Source: a virus. From it: 22,194 nucleotides of DNA. The position numbers were made by a program, and so were the translations under genes. Under the pieces are notes generated by a model, which did not search any database, was not told the DNA's origin, and was given only the letters and a program-made list of their open reading frames with translations. Of the stretch, positions 8,901 to 17,037 are shown one piece after another. Positions within the stretch are counted from its first letter, which is position 1, and each line of letters starts with the position of its first letter. The stretch is taken from positions 1-22,194 of IMG/VR virus record IMGVR_UViG_3300010153_000135, one strand, 5' to 3'.

Positions 8901-10317
8901 AGAACTTATGCATCGCATGCTTAACCGTATCTAAGAGAACAAGCCTGTGCTCCTCTTGTACTCTCGATGCTTCTGGGCTGTTTAATATCTTCTTAAACCT
9001 AGGGTCTGTGGAAGCTATCGCAATGAACCGATTAAAATTTTTGTGATTAATATCACCGATCCTTGATATGCCTTCTTTCTGGAATGCCTCTGCTTGCTCC
9101 TGTGGCCATGTCTCATTCGCAAAGTCATCCATCATGGGCCACAAGACTTTGTCCCCAAAAAATTTAGCATCGTTCGCAGACTGTGTAGTCAACCTACTTC
9201 GCCTTGCTGCCTGAGAGTCATAAAGATGCTCCAGCTGAGCTTCTGCTTCTTCCCTGAATCCTCCGACTACCGAGGTGCTTCCTGTTGGAACCTTAGAACG
9301 CTCCCCAGTTGGTTTGCCTTTGTCATCGGTCAGCATTGCATGGGTTGGCCTACGGAGGTTGAGGAAGCCATCTACCCATGTCTGTAGCTTATCAACATCA
9401 ATATTAATATCGTTCACCGCCCCATTCACAACTGGAATCCAAGCGTTCCTGAAGACATCCTCCTGATACAGGAGTCCTTCTGGTACATTGGTAGGCCAAT
9501 TGTGTGCCTTATCGGTATAGGCTTCAGCTACCGGAGCGAGTGAAGCCTGTAATAGCTTCTTCTGATAAGCGGCCCGTTTCTTTTCAGGGATTGGGTTACC
9601 CTCCTCATCAACAGTAGCATCCGACTCAACGAACTTAGTCATGTTGTCTCGAAGGATACCCCTCATATCAGTAATGTTCGCTACTCGATCCTTAATCTCC
9701 TTACGCTTGTTCCAATCCGCTAATGCTTTTAGGACTTCGGGGCGCTTCTCTACGCTTTGAAGATATGCGTTATCATACCCTTGTCGCCAGTTTTCTGTAA
9801 TAGATTTTGAGTCATCATCTTTACGCTGCTTGCGGCTATCCCAAGCAAACTTCTGGATGGCCGAAAGAAACTCATCAGATTTATCATAATCCTTATATTT
9901 CGTTAGCGTGTCCTCCCACGCATCAGAGTTGAATAACTCATCGAGATCGACAGAAGCCTGTTCTCCTCCTGCCAGCCTTGCGCCATTGCCCATCACATGG
10001 TCTAGCCTTTTCTGGGGGATGCCTAGCTTTGCGCCAGCAGCTGATATGGCTATCCCCGTGTCGGTGACCGTCTGCTTGAGTGCTGGCAGATTATCGATAG
10101 CCGTCTGCTGTGCAGCTTGGTTGTAACCTAGAGCAGCCCTGATGCCTCCTCGGTTAAACTTCATCAGGTTCTCCGAGAGTGCTTCAATAGAGCTAGGCCC
10201 AACAGGTGGCCCTGCTACACCCACATGACTATAAGGCTGAAGCTGTTTAGGCTTCGGATACTGTGGAGTTCCGAGAGCGTCTAGGGCCGAAGGGGCATAT
10301 CGTTTCTTGCGGGGCAT
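5971..10317 (-). CDS. Internal virion protein C, T7 gp15-like (1448 aa)
   Basis: This large soluble-looking protein lies between the gp14-like and gp16-like genes, the place of T7 gene 15. T7 gp15 (747 aa) forms rings of the inner core and the ejection channel together with gp14 and gp16; this protein is almost twice as long, as is common in marine T7-like phages. It starts MPRKKRYAPSALDALG, is mostly helical and charged, and ends in a basic tail (GGVKPKEKKE). An Ala-rich stretch (ATALTLAAMNTANPLGAAAK) lies at about residues 1226-1248. No catalytic motif was recognised. The start ATG at 10317 has a good AGGA ribosome binding site overlapping the stop of the gp14-like gene. Identity is inferred mainly from gene order and size; another ejected core protein would look the same. 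Confidence 0.72.
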   Translation of the reverse strand: MPRKKRYAPSALDALGTPQYPKPKQLQPYSHVGVAGPPVGPSSIEALSENLMKFNRGGIRAALGYNQAAQQTAIDNLPALKQTVTDTGIAISAAGAKLGIPQKRLDHVMGNGARLAGGEQASVDLDELFNSDAWEDTLTKYKDYDKSDEFLSAIQKFAWDSRKQRKDDDSKSITENWRQGYDNAYLQSVEKRPEVLKALADWNKRKEIKDRVANITDMRGILRDNMTKFVESDATVDEEGNPIPEKKRAAYQKKLLQASLAPVAEAYTDKAHNWPTNVPEGLLYQEDVFRNAWIPVVNGAVNDINIDVDKLQTWVDGFLNLRRPTHAMLTDDKGKPTGERSKVPTGSTSVVGGFREEAEAQLEHLYDSQAARRSRLTTQSANDAKFFGDKVLWPMMDDFANETWPQEQAEAFQKEGISRIGDINHKNFNRFIAIASTDPRFKKILNSPEASRVQEEHRLVLLDTVKHAMHKFYAESEDSSRKANEIIDTDITKKVMEDVYLRIMMPSFKPIFRKMVLNSESPRTAFESFIKGNMLDTMYLQNNPDHTIEGEKLMAIMKGWMEGHFMSGDDNYGVRWGRQKLGQIQDYYADTGQIPAGAEAELIAIRVQQYGNANSAGDSDLDSDITAMLDVIKRQQTGEAELHSSIKVEKDIVLDVFGQSAAYGAKRIGDAVGDEQRNVGGAIYYPFYEKIIAPNLAKLTQMARQPDDAATTGLPDDRDRALEINLPNKEASTKTVNWLVRAITRKKTEMVNQWQSDQADAGVTDPGEKKTAWEGGGKEKVKQDLKAFFSTRAFQDEMWKFHQGQSAQSRVEETALGEKYDKGMGEPDVDSGDSRDKAAEGSLSAGRDEQLQRVHTVLEKLSSADVRHMKPVEDETGSHENVAFQMYAGQRGDRLAALGSKIRMAADKQLVTIEQDIIQTAKDIEFKGNNPMENSEELKKAQTKLKGLKNYWADIHLQYNGTSWEKSVDDKYLPIEAVFTLGEDYPVEIKVNPKGIDPRKHQIFESWADISEMSNLYDEWELAPEDMEPERLAKLKRFAAFLKTGPLNLDLMPMENGVIHEPTRQENILRYRSEVLEPQRRIKLGIDVGDMPADVNVGIKRQLLQNFFKSDGWPKGKILPAPSGKNFMFQGKEYTPDQAGHVKNAYENNTAIATQGHNVKEGIDLVNFYKFFSGVSGPTITSEHTWEDYGGYGGHPQTVYDVRQTKMDLEGKTAEELSKNTPWKQSVATALTLAAMNTANPLGAAAKMNPWHIKGRKFVLFEGFPLTDPRQEEKTTVRRKVKGDLYTASGEKRGWESSGTFLGFPYKSFNDVETNTYRSKRWDETYHKYFQLLSGGAMKMDKDHLPLTKEYSEQEITTRSFEPNSELAEAYNMLVRMSSVEDTENPYSPYLSDFKVYPLPLPPKPWNYDTTKLTPSPALPKMDKLKDSKTKVPVSSSRGGVKPKEKKE

Positions 10318-10320
10318 ATA

Positions 10321-10917
10321 TTATCCTGTTCGCCTTGCGGTCTCACCGAACGTCTTCTCTCCCCACGACCCCGGCGACTGATCACCAAAGCCTCCTGCTT
10401 TATAGGTTCCATAGTGACCAGCAGTATCCCCGGCTATCCCAAGGGCAGTAACAGCCAGAGACGGACGATTGATTGGCCTGTAGTTCGATACTTGTTTGGC
10501 AGTATGTATTGCAGCCTGCCTGTCTAGGACACGATCCATATGACTAATAGCGGCTGAGTCATGAAGGTAAGAAGCATAATTCATTTGAGCTTCCTGAGCA
10601 ATGTACTCGTTGCTTAATGCCTCCAAGCTTGCACCAGTTACTCCTGAGTCAGCAGCTGAAGCCATTGCGCTAGAGCGAACCATTGACGCTTTAGTGGCGA
10701 GGGTGTTTCGGTCTCTTGCGTTGTTCAGCGTCTGCTCTCTCGTTAACGCAATTTGATCAGACATCTGTGTGGCCGACTGATGCGCCAAGGCTTTGCCGAC
10801 TGCTTTCTGATGTTTCAAGGTAGCCTTAGCTTGGGCCTGCTTAGCTTGATGTCCCGCAACGCCGCTTGCAGCGGAGATGCCCATCGAGATCATCATTAAT
10901 GTAGCTGGTTCACACAT
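10321..10917 (-). CDS. Internal virion protein B, T7 gp14-like
   Basis: The 198-aa length is almost that of T7 gp14 (196 aa), and the N-terminus (MCEPATLMMISMGISAASG) has the typical start of the family: Met-Cys followed by a hydrophobic small-residue helix. After that comes an Ala/Gln-rich helical region of about 110 residues and a Gly-rich C-terminus. T7 gp14 is a core protein that goes into the outer membrane during DNA ejection and forms the pore for gp15 and gp16. The ATG at 10917 overlaps the last 8 bases of the gp13-like gene (ATGTGTGA), so translation is coupled, and the gp15-like gene starts 3 bp after its stop. Gene order 13-14-15-16 supports the call. Confidence 0.85.
   Translation of the reverse strand: MCEPATLMMISMGISAASGVAGHQAKQAQAKATLKHQKAVGKALAHQSATQMSDQIALTREQTLNNARDRNTLATKASMVRSSAMASAADSGVTGASLEALSNEYIAQEAQMNYASYLHDSAAISHMDRVLDRQAAIHTAKQVSNYRPINRPSLAVTALGIAGDTAGHYGTYKAGGFGDQSPGSWGEKTFGETARRTG
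10324..10327 (-). promoter_or_regulatory. Ribosome binding site of the gp15-like gene
   Basis: On the coding strand AGGA ends 6 bases before the ATG at 10317 and overlaps the stop of the gp14-like gene (GGATAA). It is one of the few clear Shine-Dalgarno sequences in this window and supports the chosen start. Confidence 0.65.
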
Positions 10918-11425
10918 AGCGTCTAAATAATATAAATTTCCTTTTCTCTATGCCGTACTTTTCAAACTCTTGCACAAGCTCAAAGCCTGTCCACTTAAGC
11001 CAGTTAAGGTGTACTGTGTTTCGTGCGTCAATAACATTATATAATAATCTATAATGGCTCTGTATTTCATCTACCCATTCCCGGCTGTGCCTGATGAAAG
11101 TTCTGGATTTGGTAAGGAGATCATCAGTTCCGACGAGCCAGACCACGCCTCTGTCGGGATGATCAGTTTTACATGCACCAAAGATTCCACAAGGTTTTCC
11201 TGTGCTGGTGAGTCGGATCGTGTAGCAAGGACATGAGGCATGGATGCCATCTCTAATGACTTGTAGATGAGGTTGCTCCGTGAGGGCATTGACTTCGTTT
11301 TTGTCAGCTTGCCGCAAGTGTCTTGCAACATGTAGTGCATCTGCTTTGGTACTATGTTCAACATATAAGCCTTTGTAGTCCCAGCGTCCTTTGGTTCTAA
11401 CCTGTCCATCTATTTCCTCTCGCAT
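10910..11425 (-). CDS. T7 gp13-like protein with acetyltransferase-type fold
   Basis: The C-terminal half resembles T7 gp13: VVWLVGTDDLLTKSRTFIRHSREW, then a helix, then LLYNVIDARNTVHLNWLKWTGFELVQEF, parallel to T7 WFVTSDQVW...LWNYVWVGNTSHIRFLKTIGAVFHEEY. These features fit the GNAT-like fold seen in this phage family (a beta strand, then an Asn before a helix, then a G-F strand). T7 gp13 is needed for virion morphogenesis; enzymatic activity is unproven. I chose the ATG at 11425 (171 aa) because AAGGGAG lies 5 bases upstream; an in-frame ATG at 11440 would add five residues but lacks such a site. The gene overlaps the end of tail tubular B by 29 bp and the gp14-like gene by 8 bp. It is longer than T7 gp13 (138 aa) through an N-terminal extension. 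Confidence 0.78.
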   Translation of the reverse strand: MREEIDGQVRTKGRWDYKGLYVEHSTKADALHVARHLRQADKNEVNALTEQPHLQVIRDGIHASCPCYTIRLTSTGKPCGIFGACKTDHPDRGVVWLVGTDDLLTKSRTFIRHSREWVDEIQSHYRLLYNVIDARNTVHLNWLKWTGFELVQEFEKYGIEKRKFILFRRYV

Positions 11426-14400
11426 AAGCTCTCCCTTCATAATCCAAACTCAAGAAGTCGGAAGGGTATGGTGTTGCGTTGGACACCTTCAAGGTAACCC
11501 TATCGTTTCTTCCCATGATTCCAAACGAATAGAAGCCTTCCGACAATGTGTTCGCTCCGACAATGCCCGAAGCAAACCCTAGCTCTGCCCCGGTGAACGC
11601 ATAGTTACTGTCCACTACGGTGTTCTCCGGTATGTGAGTGACGGTCACCTTAAACTGACGCGAGTTAGTGAACTCCAAGGTTCCTCTCGTCAGCTGCTGC
11701 CTGCCTCCCATCAGGGTTCCTCTTCCCCCTGTTCCTACGTTCTTCCGAAGGTGCGGCTTTGAGAAAGTATAATCCAAAGTGTATGGATCACCAATGTAAA
11801 ACGAGACACCCGTAAGATTAATAGGGAACTTGGCTACAGCACCAGATAAGTCGGAAGCTACTTCTGTCTTCCCGTCTGCTCTTACCACCTGAACCCTTGT
11901 TTTATCTTCAGGAACATAGGGTAAAGTGACTGTCGATTTACCTGAGCTTGAATCGTACAAAGGATCACCTAGGGTCACCCCGGTGGGGAGCACATGCGCT
12001 CCACCACTCCAGAGAACATCAACCCTACGATCCAGCAGGATTTCATAGTCCATGCCTATATCTTTCTGGCTGTCCTCGAACACTAATGACTCCAGACCGA
12101 CTACTGTGTCTCTCTTAATGACAAGATAAAGGATATTATGAATGAACTTACATGCCAATACCCTGTCCTTAGCTCCCCCAAAGACATACTTGAACCAAGC
12201 TGACTGTGTCTTTGAGCCATCTGAAGCTGTAAAATATTTATAAACATATAGAATTGCCTGCGTAGAATCATCTGTTAGGCAGACCAGCGTGTTCTCCTCT
12301 GGGCAGGAAGTGATCGAAAGGATATTTCCAGCTATATACTTAGGAATGTGAGCCGAGATGTCCTTCGACTCCATTGCATCCACCTGATCTCTCGACCTAA
12401 AGTATTCCGATACGGCTCCAAATTCAGAACGCTTGAAGGCAAAGAAAATATTATTACCAGCGTTTACGGGTTTAGCTGTAGCTGAGTTGGAGAAGTGGGA
12501 CGTAGCTGTAATCTGAACAGTCTTAGGGGAGATGTATGGGTCACCTGTGATGCTGAATTGAGCCTGCTCGCTGAAGACAATCAACTGATCAGCAAAGGGT
12601 ATGGCATGCTTCAGGTGTGAAACCATGTTGGTTGAGGCAGTCACATCAATGGGAGCCGTATCCAACAGGGCTGCTGTGGTGGTGCGGAAGAGATTGTAGT
12701 GCTCTCCTGCCTCACTAAGTATAACGCTCTCACCCGCAATCAATCCCAAACGATTTTTGTGTAAAAATATATCAGTTATCGTATTCCCAAGCATAGATGG
12801 GAAAGGATTAGTCCTGTTATCCCCTGCGTTTCGGGTGGCCCACGGGGAACGCTCCAGCCTGAAAAACTTTCCTTGTGGGTTAGCAGTTGTTTCGTGTGTA
12901 GGGCTGAAGTCCCTTACCAAGATAACTGGCATGGTGTTCCGGTTGAATCTGTGCTGTAGATCATAGCCGAGACTCTCAACCCAGCGTCCTTCTAGTAGAC
13001 GAGTAGGATCAGGATTGTCAGCCTCGAATCTAAGGTAGTAATCATCAGCCTCTTCTCGTGCGTCACCTACCACCCTAACAACGTGGCCGTGGCGACATTT
13101 CGCGGGGAGCTTAACTGACTCACTCACCTCGGTGAACGTGAGGCTCATCGCGTTTCCACCCATGTCATCAGATGTTACGATATCAAATGGCTTCCCTTCG
13201 GGATGGCGAATAGAAATGATATTACCGTCTTGGACAACAATCCAATCCGTTTTCGCATCGTCAACCCACGTTGTCTTTGATGCATCACTCAGCCTGCCAA
13301 GTACCTTGCCCCTATAGGACATGCCAAGGCATTCTTCCTCATGCTCCTGATTGTATCTGCCATCTGCAGTTACATTTCCATCCACCTTCAGAGGGGTTGG
13401 GAGTGGCGTAACGTCTCCAGTAGTTCCACCGTGATAAACCCCATCAATAATTTTTACATTGCCAGCAAGCATCTCAGCAATACGTTCTGTGCCTATTGCT
13501 CTTTGGGTTTTCTTCCTCCCTGTATCAGTTGTAAAATCAACCGTTCCTGCATTTCCCGTCCACTTAGGTGTCTTATAGAAAAACTCACCGTCATAAACTT
13601 GTCGGTTTCCGAGTGACGTAGTCTCTACTGTCCCAGAACCCAGCGTAGTTGACGCCTTCCCACGATGCATATACTCCTCCCTGATCGACAGACCAGAGAG
13701 GCCGGTGGTGAACATTGTTTTATATCTTAGGTAGTTCACCTCTGCGACTGACGCCCACATAGCGTCTACTCCTGTCGTAATAGATTTACCCCAATATTGG
13801 TGATCTTCCGTTTTATATTGGTGGTGTAACTCTGCTTTGTGGAAAATGAATGTGGCAGTAATTGCGGTGTTTGCGGTATCCGTCACCGCCGCCGTGTTCA
13901 CTCCTGTCTCACCAACCGCTAGGCCGTTCGCATCACACGCAACCATCTCCCAATCCTCCTGCATCGCAGCATTACTATTGAAAGCTGCTATGAGCTCTGC
14001 AACGGTGGTACTTCCTAAGAGTGATTCGGGGGAGATACTGCTAGTGTTTCCCCCTTTCTTGTGCCAATGGAAGTTGATGGCCATGTCAGCGGCCTCTTCG
14101 GTGGGGAAGATACTAGCCTTTGGGGTGAGAGTAGCGTCCCCATATTCGCTGGTATGCCTGTTCTCAAAGCACATCTCAAACGATGTCTTTTTGTTAGGCT
14201 TGTAGTAGTCGCCTTCTATACCAACATTAGGAGGAAAATCTGCGTAGTTGTTAGCGCCATCTGAAAGCACCCACTTTTGGGTGGATCGGTTTGACTCGGC
14301 ATAAACATAACTCCTGTCGATTCCCCAATTCTGTGTCAAACGAAACCGTTTACCATTGTACCCGTTACCATCGTGACGGGATCGAATCATGGCTATCTTT

Positions 14401-16184
14401 CGAGTGGGCTCGTTCTTTGTTGCTGCACCATAAAGCCAACAACGTGATGACTTAGCCACAATGCCTGCACTTGAGGTGGCAGTAACAGCTTCGTCTCCTA
14501 CCTTTACTTTGTATTGCTTACCATAGTCAGCCGAGTCAATCGAAATGAAAGCTTCGTGACTTTTATGGTACTTCATCGTAGGGTCTGATGCCACCCTGAT
14601 GGTGGTGTTCAGAAGGAACGTAGTGTCCCCTACAGTTGCTGCCTTTATGTCGGTTGCAGGATTATCGACATCCAGTAAATAGCTGGTTGCTCCCGGCTCT
14701 CCAATCTCCAGCGGGTACTTCGTGCCTGTCTTAACATCATGAACGTGTGGCCCTGATGCCTTGATACCACCTTCTGCTGAAAACGTAGTACCTTCATCAC
14801 CAACATAGGCCCAACCTGTTGTTCCTGTGTTCTGCCCTGTCATAGCAGAGCGGTAATCAGTAGGTAACGGACGCCGTTGGGTTGCGCTATTGCCGCTTGT
14901 GCTATAGAGGAGGCTACCCCAAAAATATAATTGAATAGTCTTAGCGGCGACATCATCGTAGGCATGCAGCGTTGGCGAGGAGGTAGTAATATTTACATCT
15001 TCTGCGAATTGAATGAAAGGGACACCATTATATGCCGTACCCTCGTGGGTTATGTTTCCTGTACCGTGATTCACCTTAATACCACGAGGATTCCTACGGC
15101 CTTTACCGATCCTCATCAGCTGGCCGTTCGCTATGTTAGCATAGTCAAGCGGGTTACTACCGTCAGCAGCTATTCGATAGAGTTTGTCATCGTTGGCAAC
15201 CCACTTGTCAGCACTCGTAACTGACCACCAACCAACCCTCTCTTCAGGAGGACGTACTCCTTCGGATGCCGGTGGAAGCTGATCACGATCCACAAAGAAG
15301 CCATAGTTCTCCGAGGGTACGCGGGATTTCTGGAGGTTTCTCACCCAGAATTTATTATTAACCTCGTTGCTGCTACCGGAAGAAGTTAAGGCTTCTCCCA
15401 TCATCTGCGTAATAGCACTACCATCCGTACCCTTTTGGGTCAGCCCGTATGTGACATCACTCTGCAGGATATATTTAGTTGTTCCTTCGAGACGATTAAT
15501 TTGGAAGTTGTCTCCCTCAACAAAGTTGTGACCAGAGCCAGACGTAGGGTCACTAAAGCGTACCGTCAGGACACCATCGATCCACTCCCCAGCATCGTTG
15601 CCAGAACCCGCAATCTTAACGGACTCGATTAGGATGCCTGCTTTATAGTTATACTCACCTAGTGCCGACTCCGTTAATTCCACTTGGCCTAGCTTAACTT
15701 TTGCTCCACCTTCAGTCTTGGAGACTTCAAACTTATACTGCGTCCCACTATTTAACGCATGGTTCTTGACGTAATATTCTTCTCCTTCCACTAAACCAAA
15801 CGGAAGTTGGGCAGTAGGGGAATTCCTGAAGAACTGTAGCTTGTTACCGTTTACAAATTGAGCCGCCGTTGCGTGAGAATAATAGAGGAAGTCATCAGCT
15901 GCGAAACCTACGCTAGTAATATCAACACGCACACCCTTATTAATAACAATAGCATACCGCTCTTCGGCATCTCGATTAATAAGATGAATGAAACTATTTG
16001 CTCCTGTCCCTGCGTTTACATCCAGAGTACCAATGTGCTTTGTGGGAGGCCGCTTGACTAAACCCTTAACGTGAGAAGAGTATGCATTGATCTGTTCAGC
16101 CGCTTGGGAGGGATGCCGTTGTGACTCCGCTTGTTGACTGACCCCTTGGGCTAGGCTAGAGACTGCATGCTTTACGTAAGGCAT
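11397..16184 (-). CDS. Tail tubular protein B, T7 gp12-like, with two large insertions (1595 aa)
   Basis: This is the nozzle protein of the short tail. Residues 1-92 match T7 gp12 clearly (SLAQGVSQQ, GLVKRPPTKHIGTL, FIHLINRDAEERYAIVINKGVRV). The match resumes at about 505-572 (TVGDTTFLLNTTIRVAS, YGKQYKVKVGDEAV) and again from about 980 to the end (VVRVVGD...DDYYLRFEAD, NPFPSMLGNTITDIFLHKNRLGL, DTAPIDVTAST, IPFADQLIVFSEQAQFSITG, AHIPKYIAGNILSI). T7 gp12 is 794 aa; the surplus is two insertions of roughly 400 residues each, at about 93-500 and 573-970. The first begins with a beta module (LPFGLVEGEEYYV...GGAKV) of a kind widespread in tail proteins. The ATG overlaps the stop of tail tubular A by one base (TAATG), so the two are translationally coupled. 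The boundaries of the insertions are read by eye. Confidence 0.93.
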   Translation of the reverse strand: MPYVKHAVSSLAQGVSQQAESQRHPSQAAEQINAYSSHVKGLVKRPPTKHIGTLDVNAGTGANSFIHLINRDAEERYAIVINKGVRVDITSVGFAADDFLYYSHATAAQFVNGNKLQFFRNSPTAQLPFGLVEGEEYYVKNHALNSGTQYKFEVSKTEGGAKVKLGQVELTESALGEYNYKAGILIESVKIAGSGNDAGEWIDGVLTVRFSDPTSGSGHNFVEGDNFQINRLEGTTKYILQSDVTYGLTQKGTDGSAITQMMGEALTSSGSSNEVNNKFWVRNLQKSRVPSENYGFFVDRDQLPPASEGVRPPEERVGWWSVTSADKWVANDDKLYRIAADGSNPLDYANIANGQLMRIGKGRRNPRGIKVNHGTGNITHEGTAYNGVPFIQFAEDVNITTSSPTLHAYDDVAAKTIQLYFWGSLLYSTSGNSATQRRPLPTDYRSAMTGQNTGTTGWAYVGDEGTTFSAEGGIKASGPHVHDVKTGTKYPLEIGEPGATSYLLDVDNPATDIKAATVGDTTFLLNTTIRVASDPTMKYHKSHEAFISIDSADYGKQYKVKVGDEAVTATSSAGIVAKSSRCWLYGAATKNEPTRKIAMIRSRHDGNGYNGKRFRLTQNWGIDRSYVYAESNRSTQKWVLSDGANNYADFPPNVGIEGDYYKPNKKTSFEMCFENRHTSEYGDATLTPKASIFPTEEAADMAINFHWHKKGGNTSSISPESLLGSTTVAELIAAFNSNAAMQEDWEMVACDANGLAVGETGVNTAAVTDTANTAITATFIFHKAELHHQYKTEDHQYWGKSITTGVDAMWASVAEVNYLRYKTMFTTGLSGLSIREEYMHRGKASTTLGSGTVETTSLGNRQVYDGEFFYKTPKWTGNAGTVDFTTDTGRKKTQRAIGTERIAEMLAGNVKIIDGVYHGGTTGDVTPLPTPLKVDGNVTADGRYNQEHEEECLGMSYRGKVLGRLSDASKTTWVDDAKTDWIVVQDGNIISIRHPEGKPFDIVTSDDMGGNAMSLTFTEVSESVKLPAKCRHGHVVRVVGDAREEADDYYLRFEADNPDPTRLLEGRWVESLGYDLQHRFNRNTMPVILVRDFSPTHETTANPQGKFFRLERSPWATRNAGDNRTNPFPSMLGNTITDIFLHKNRLGLIAGESVILSEAGEHYNLFRTTTAALLDTAPIDVTASTNMVSHLKHAIPFADQLIVFSEQAQFSITGDPYISPKTVQITATSHFSNSATAKPVNAGNNIFFAFKRSEFGAVSEYFRSRDQVDAMESKDISAHIPKYIAGNILSITSCPEENTLVCLTDDSTQAILYVYKYFTASDGSKTQSAWFKYVFGGAKDRVLACKFIHNILYLVIKRDTVVGLESLVFEDSQKDIGMDYEILLDRRVDVLWSGGAHVLPTGVTLGDPLYDSSSGKSTVTLPYVPEDKTRVQVVRADGKTEVASDLSGAVAKFPINLTGVSFYIGDPYTLDYTFSKPHLRKNVGTGGRGTLMGGRQQLTRGTLEFTNSRQFKVTVTHIPENTVVDSNYAFTGAELGFASGIVGANTLSEGFYSFGIMGRNDRVTLKVSNATPYPSDFLSLDYEGRAYARGNRWTG
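11431..11437 (-). promoter_or_regulatory. Ribosome binding site deciding the gp13-like start
   Basis: AAGGGAG on the coding strand lies 5 bases upstream of the ATG at 11425, inside the end of the tail tubular B gene. It favours the 11425 start over the upstream ATG at 11440, which has no comparable sequence before it. Confidence 0.6.
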
Positions 16185-17029
16185 TAGTAGTTATGAATAG
16201 TAGCTATGGGAGCGATATTAGATGCACCACCACGATCAATTGTGTAGTAAGCGAGAGGCGATTGGAAAATATGATCATCCGCTCTGTCAGCCTCGGCAGC
16301 TAGAAACTGTATCCACGCCTCACGCTCGTCCATCTGTATCATCTGCACCAACTGCGTGTCACCTACGTGGCGTTGAGCAAACAACCTTGCTGCCTTCATT
16401 GTGATGAAGCGACGAGCATATTCAGGGAGAGCCTCCCCGCCTGCCTCCTCCTGCTCGAATGGGATTTGATAAATAATAACTGCTTCCACATCGTCAGAAA
16501 ACTCGTAGGTGTTCCCCTTCTTGTCATAGATAAAGCGGCCCCTAACAATAGGGTCAGCCGTACCTAGGTTCGACGAGGTCACGAGGGAACTAAAGTCTAC
16601 ACCAAGAGCAGTCTGAGGTGTGCCGACACGTTTCGTATAGGTGAGTGTAGTTGGGGAGCCTCCTGCTGGAGCAGCAGCTGCCTCAAAAATCTTACCAGTT
16701 GTGCCTGTAATAGAGGCTACTGTAGTTTCCGTAGTCCCCACCTTTACAGTCTCACCTTTGAGAAGGTAGTGGGGGGTGACTGTAGTTACCGTGGTTCCAC
16801 TAACGGTGACACCCGTTAGCTCCTCCATACCACGATAGAGCTTAACTTTATAAAATTTGTTGAAATGCCAGCCTTCAGACTGAACAGCTTTGTCTACTTC
16901 CTCTAAAATTTTTTGGGCATCATTCGCTTCGCCTGCTGTCGCTAGTTGGTTAACCCTAGACGCACCTATAGACGAGAGCATCTGGTTGACGGCCTCTAGC
17001 TTCCCGGTGAATTTTCCGTATGTTGCCAT
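16184..17029 (-). CDS. Tail tubular protein A, T7 gp11-like
   Basis: This is the ring protein that joins portal and nozzle in T7-like tails. The N-terminus (GKLEAVNQMLSSIGASRVNQL...AQKILEEVDKAVQSEGWHFN) matches the family (LSAVNDILASIGEPPV...[20 protein letters not shown] in T7), and the C-terminal part has LPEYARRFITMKAARLFAQR...EREAW. T7 gp11 is 196 aa; this protein has 281, the extra residues forming a Thr/Val/Gly-rich beta segment at about 68-150. I start it at ATG 17029 (MATYGKF); the frame stays open further upstream, but that part lies inside the terminator hairpin and carries no family similarity. There is no Shine-Dalgarno sequence, and the ATG follows the T-run of the terminator by 8 bases. 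It ends one base inside the tail tubular B gene. Confidence 0.93.
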   Translation of the reverse strand: MATYGKFTGKLEAVNQMLSSIGASRVNQLATAGEANDAQKILEEVDKAVQSEGWHFNKFYKVKLYRGMEELTGVTVSGTTVTTVTPHYLLKGETVKVGTTETTVASITGTTGKIFEAAAAPAGGSPTTLTYTKRVGTPQTALGVDFSSLVTSSNLGTADPIVRGRFIYDKKGNTYEFSDDVEAVIIYQIPFEQEEAGGEALPEYARRFITMKAARLFAQRHVGDTQLVQMIQMDEREAWIQFLAAEADRADDHIFQSPLAYYTIDRGGASNIAPIATIHNY

Positions 17030-17037
17030 AATGATAT

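Noticed and set aside
10405-10425. GGTCACTATGG on the coding strand inside the gp14-like gene as a phage promoter
   Set aside because: It encodes Gly-His-Tyr-Gly in frame, matches the leader motif only partly, and no second feature supports a promoter there.
11071-11409. 112-codon minus-strand frame overlapping the gp13-like gene
   Set aside because: It is out of frame with the gp13-like protein, which has recognisable family similarity, and its own product resembles nothing.
13837-14205. 122-codon open frame on the plus strand
   Set aside because: It is a shadow of the tail tubular B gene; its Val/Ala/Ser-rich product reflects the complement of Thr/Ala/Glu codons.
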